A DNA stretch of 32,047 bases from contig JALHFZ010000012.1 of the NCBI GenBank assembly GCA_022837505.1, positions 1 to 32,047 on the forward strand, read 5' to 3'. Positions 30,638-32,047 of the stretch are shown here, in pieces. The translations under genes and the position numbers were made by a program. How positions within the stretch are numbered: the stretch's first letter is position 1; every line of letters begins with the position of its first letter. The DNA comes from Synergistaceae bacterium. GTDB taxonomy: Bacteria; Synergistota; Synergistia; Synergistales; Aminobacteriaceae. The notes below the pieces were generated by a model. That model searched no databases and was not told where the DNA came from. It saw only the letters and a list, made by a program, of their open reading frames with translations.

Positions 30638-32047
30638 ATGACCTGCATCGGACGGATTCGAAGGAACACCATCCTTTTGCTGACCGCTTTATCCCTTTTT
30701 GCCGCCACTCCTGCGGAAGCCTGGAGCCAGAATACCCACCGGCAGATCAACCTTGAGGCTGTAAAACTCTTTCTCAGCCATACGAAAGGCAAGGAGAAGT
30801 ATCGCACGGGCCCCTTCGCGGATTCGGGGCTTACCGACCCCCTGCGGGGGATCGCAGTCGGCGGTTCCTCCCTGCTCGCCTCGGATTTTCTCCCGGCTGA
30901 AGGGGTGTTTTCCCCCAAGGCGTGGATCATCAGCGGAGGGGACTGGGCGGACGAACCCCACCTCTACTCCTCCGTCCGGCATTTCTACGATCCTCTCAGC
31001 TGGTCCGGAGTGGCCTATCTGACTGACCAGAGCGAAGGGCACGGGCTCTACGACAGCCCCGCCACAGACGCAAGGACATGGGGGCTCAGCTCGCCCGACA
31101 ACCCCTTCTGTTTTTGCGCAGCCCTTTCGGCCTACAAACGCGCCCTCGAGGTCAGGGACGATCTGCCCCTTCCACCGGCATTGAGCTCCCCCCATTTCAA
31201 GACATCCCTGAGCCTTGTCCCCAGTGACCACGAAGACTATCGCATGCTCCAGCTCTCGAGGGCATACCGGGCTCTCGGGGAGTCCATGCACATGCTCGGG
31301 GACATGACCCAGCCCGCCCACGTGCGGAACGACTCCCACCCCGCCGATGAACCCATCGAGGCGGCCACCTTCAGCGACCATGTCCGGAAAGCGGCAGGCT
31401 CACCCTTCCTGGACTCCCGGATACGCCCCTTCCTGGCCAGCGCAGGGGGCACCCTTCAGGCACCGGCGGAACTTTTTCGCCAGGTGGCCGCTTTCGTCAA
31501 CATGACCTTTTACACTCTGGACACCATATACGACGAAGAATCCAGGGTTCTTCCGAACAACCGGCAGAAGGGGTACCCCTCCCCCCAGCTGAAGGACCTC
31601 GAGGTGGAAAAAAAGAAGATCCCCGGGTTCCTCACGGAGCGGGAAGTACGAAGATTCTACGGAGTCTTCGACGGGAAGCAGGCACCCATGATCCAGGACC
31701 GGCTCAGCTTTCACTGGTTCGACCCGGAACAGTCCTTTGTCTCCGATATCGAAGGCTTCAAGGAAAAGGCCGGCAGGGCTACAGCGGTCGCCCTCCGACG
31801 CCTTGGCCCCTTCCAGATCCCCCACGCCTTCGCCGCAGGGCAGGGAGAGATCCTGCTACCTGTGGCCATCCATGCCTGCGCCGATCTCATGGATCTCTTC
31901 TACCCCACCCTTGAACTGACGGCGGAATTTAAAGAGACCGAAATTGAAACCGACGGAGCCGATCCCCGGGCCACCCCCATGCGGATTATCGATGTGGAGG
32001 CTTCCATGAAGCACAAGAGGGAAAAAGACCCGGCGTGGAAAGCCAAC
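30638..32047 (+). CDS. Secreted zinc-dependent phospholipase C / S1-P1 nuclease-like protein (3' end outside window)
   Basis: The frame runs from the ATG at 30638 (AAAGGAGG nine bases upstream) to the end of the window, at least 470 codons, without a stop. A Sec signal peptide (residues 1-28, ending AEA) would leave Trp29 as the mature N terminus. That is a feature of zinc-dependent phospholipase C and S1/P1 nucleases, whose N-terminal Trp binds zinc. Candidate metal ligands follow in family order: His34, Asp102 (GGDWADEPH), His115, then His218, Asp222, His228, His234 and Glu238 in the SMHMLGDMTQPAHVRNDSH segment. The H-x3-D-x5-H and H-x3-E spacings match the family. The C-terminal part (beyond about 250) is unassigned. 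Substrate (phospholipid or nucleic acid) cannot be told. Confidence 0.85.
   Translation, partial: MTCIGRIRRNTILLLTALSLFAATPAEAWSQNTHRQINLEAVKLFLSHTKGKEKYRTGPFADSGLTDPLRGIAVGGSSLLASDFLPAEGVFSPKAWIISGGDWADEPHLYSSVRHFYDPLSWSGVAYLTDQSEGHGLYDSPATDARTWGLSSPDNPFCFCAALSAYKRALEVRDDLPLPPALSSPHFKTSLSLVPSDHEDYRMLQLSRAYRALGESMHMLGDMTQPAHVRNDSHPADEPIEAATFSDHVRKAAGSPFLDSRIRPFLASAGGTLQAPAELFRQVAAFVNMTFYTLDTIYDEESRVLPNNRQKGYPSPQLKDLEVEKKKIPGFLTEREVRRFYGVFDGKQAPMIQDRLSFHWFDPEQSFVSDIEGFKEKAGRATAVALRRLGPFQIPHAFAAGQGEILLPVAIHACADLMDLFYPTLELTAEFKETEIETDGADPRATPMRIIDVEASMKHKREKDPAWKAN

Overview
The window is a dense, GC-rich stretch of bacterial chromosome made almost entirely of housekeeping genes. Most run on the minus strand in tightly overlapped operons. 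The organism is most likely an anaerobic, diderm, amino-acid-fermenting bacterium, and Synergistota is my best guess. That guess rests on the ferredoxin-dependent 2-oxoacid oxidoreductase operon, a selenocysteine tRNA, the ispH-rpsA adjacency, frequent GTG/TTG starts and the general gene order. It is inference, because no rRNA or phylogenetic marker could be compared here. No prophage, insertion sequence, CRISPR array or other mobile element is visible.

Layout from left to right. (1) About 0-5 kb, minus strand: uvrC, ribD, ribE, ribBA and ribH, a riboflavin operon hanging off uvrC with no room for an FMN riboswitch in front of ribD. ribBA is broken at about position 1282: the DHBP-synthase and GTP-cyclohydrolase II halves lie in different frames, and roughly 22 codons that should join them are missing. 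UvrC is unusually short between its UVR motif and its nuclease core. (2) About 5-7.6 kb: cysS on the plus strand, convergent with pcm-queT on the minus strand. The two units share a palindromic terminator that lies inside the last codons of queT. (3) 7.68-7.78 kb: selC, with its own well-formed promoter. (4) About 7.85-13 kb, minus strand: a xerC/D-type recombinase, purine nucleoside phosphorylase, pyrimidine phosphorylase, a secreted M23 peptidase, a Nudix hydrolase and a small exported protein. (5) About 13-18.6 kb, minus strand: def-fmt, a P-loop ATPase of unknown role, korD-korA-korB-korC (2-oxoacid:ferredoxin oxidoreductase) and an ADP-ribose pyrophosphatase-like Nudix gene, closed by a hairpin terminator. 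(6) About 18.6-29.5 kb, minus strand: alaS-yqgF-mutS-mutL-miaA-ispH-rpsA, joined by overlaps or very short gaps, read from a good promoter upstream of alaS and closed by a terminator after rpsA. (7) From 29.8 kb to the end, plus strand: two exported proteins. The first is an unrecognised protein. The second is a zinc-dependent phospholipase C/S1-P1 nuclease-like enzyme that runs off the window.

I did not find a clearly new multi-gene system. The points most worth a second look are the broken ribBA, the conserved-looking ATPase inside the Kor/Vor operon, the compact UvrC, the phospholipase-like gene with its uncharacterised exported partner, and a dyad in the selC promoter.
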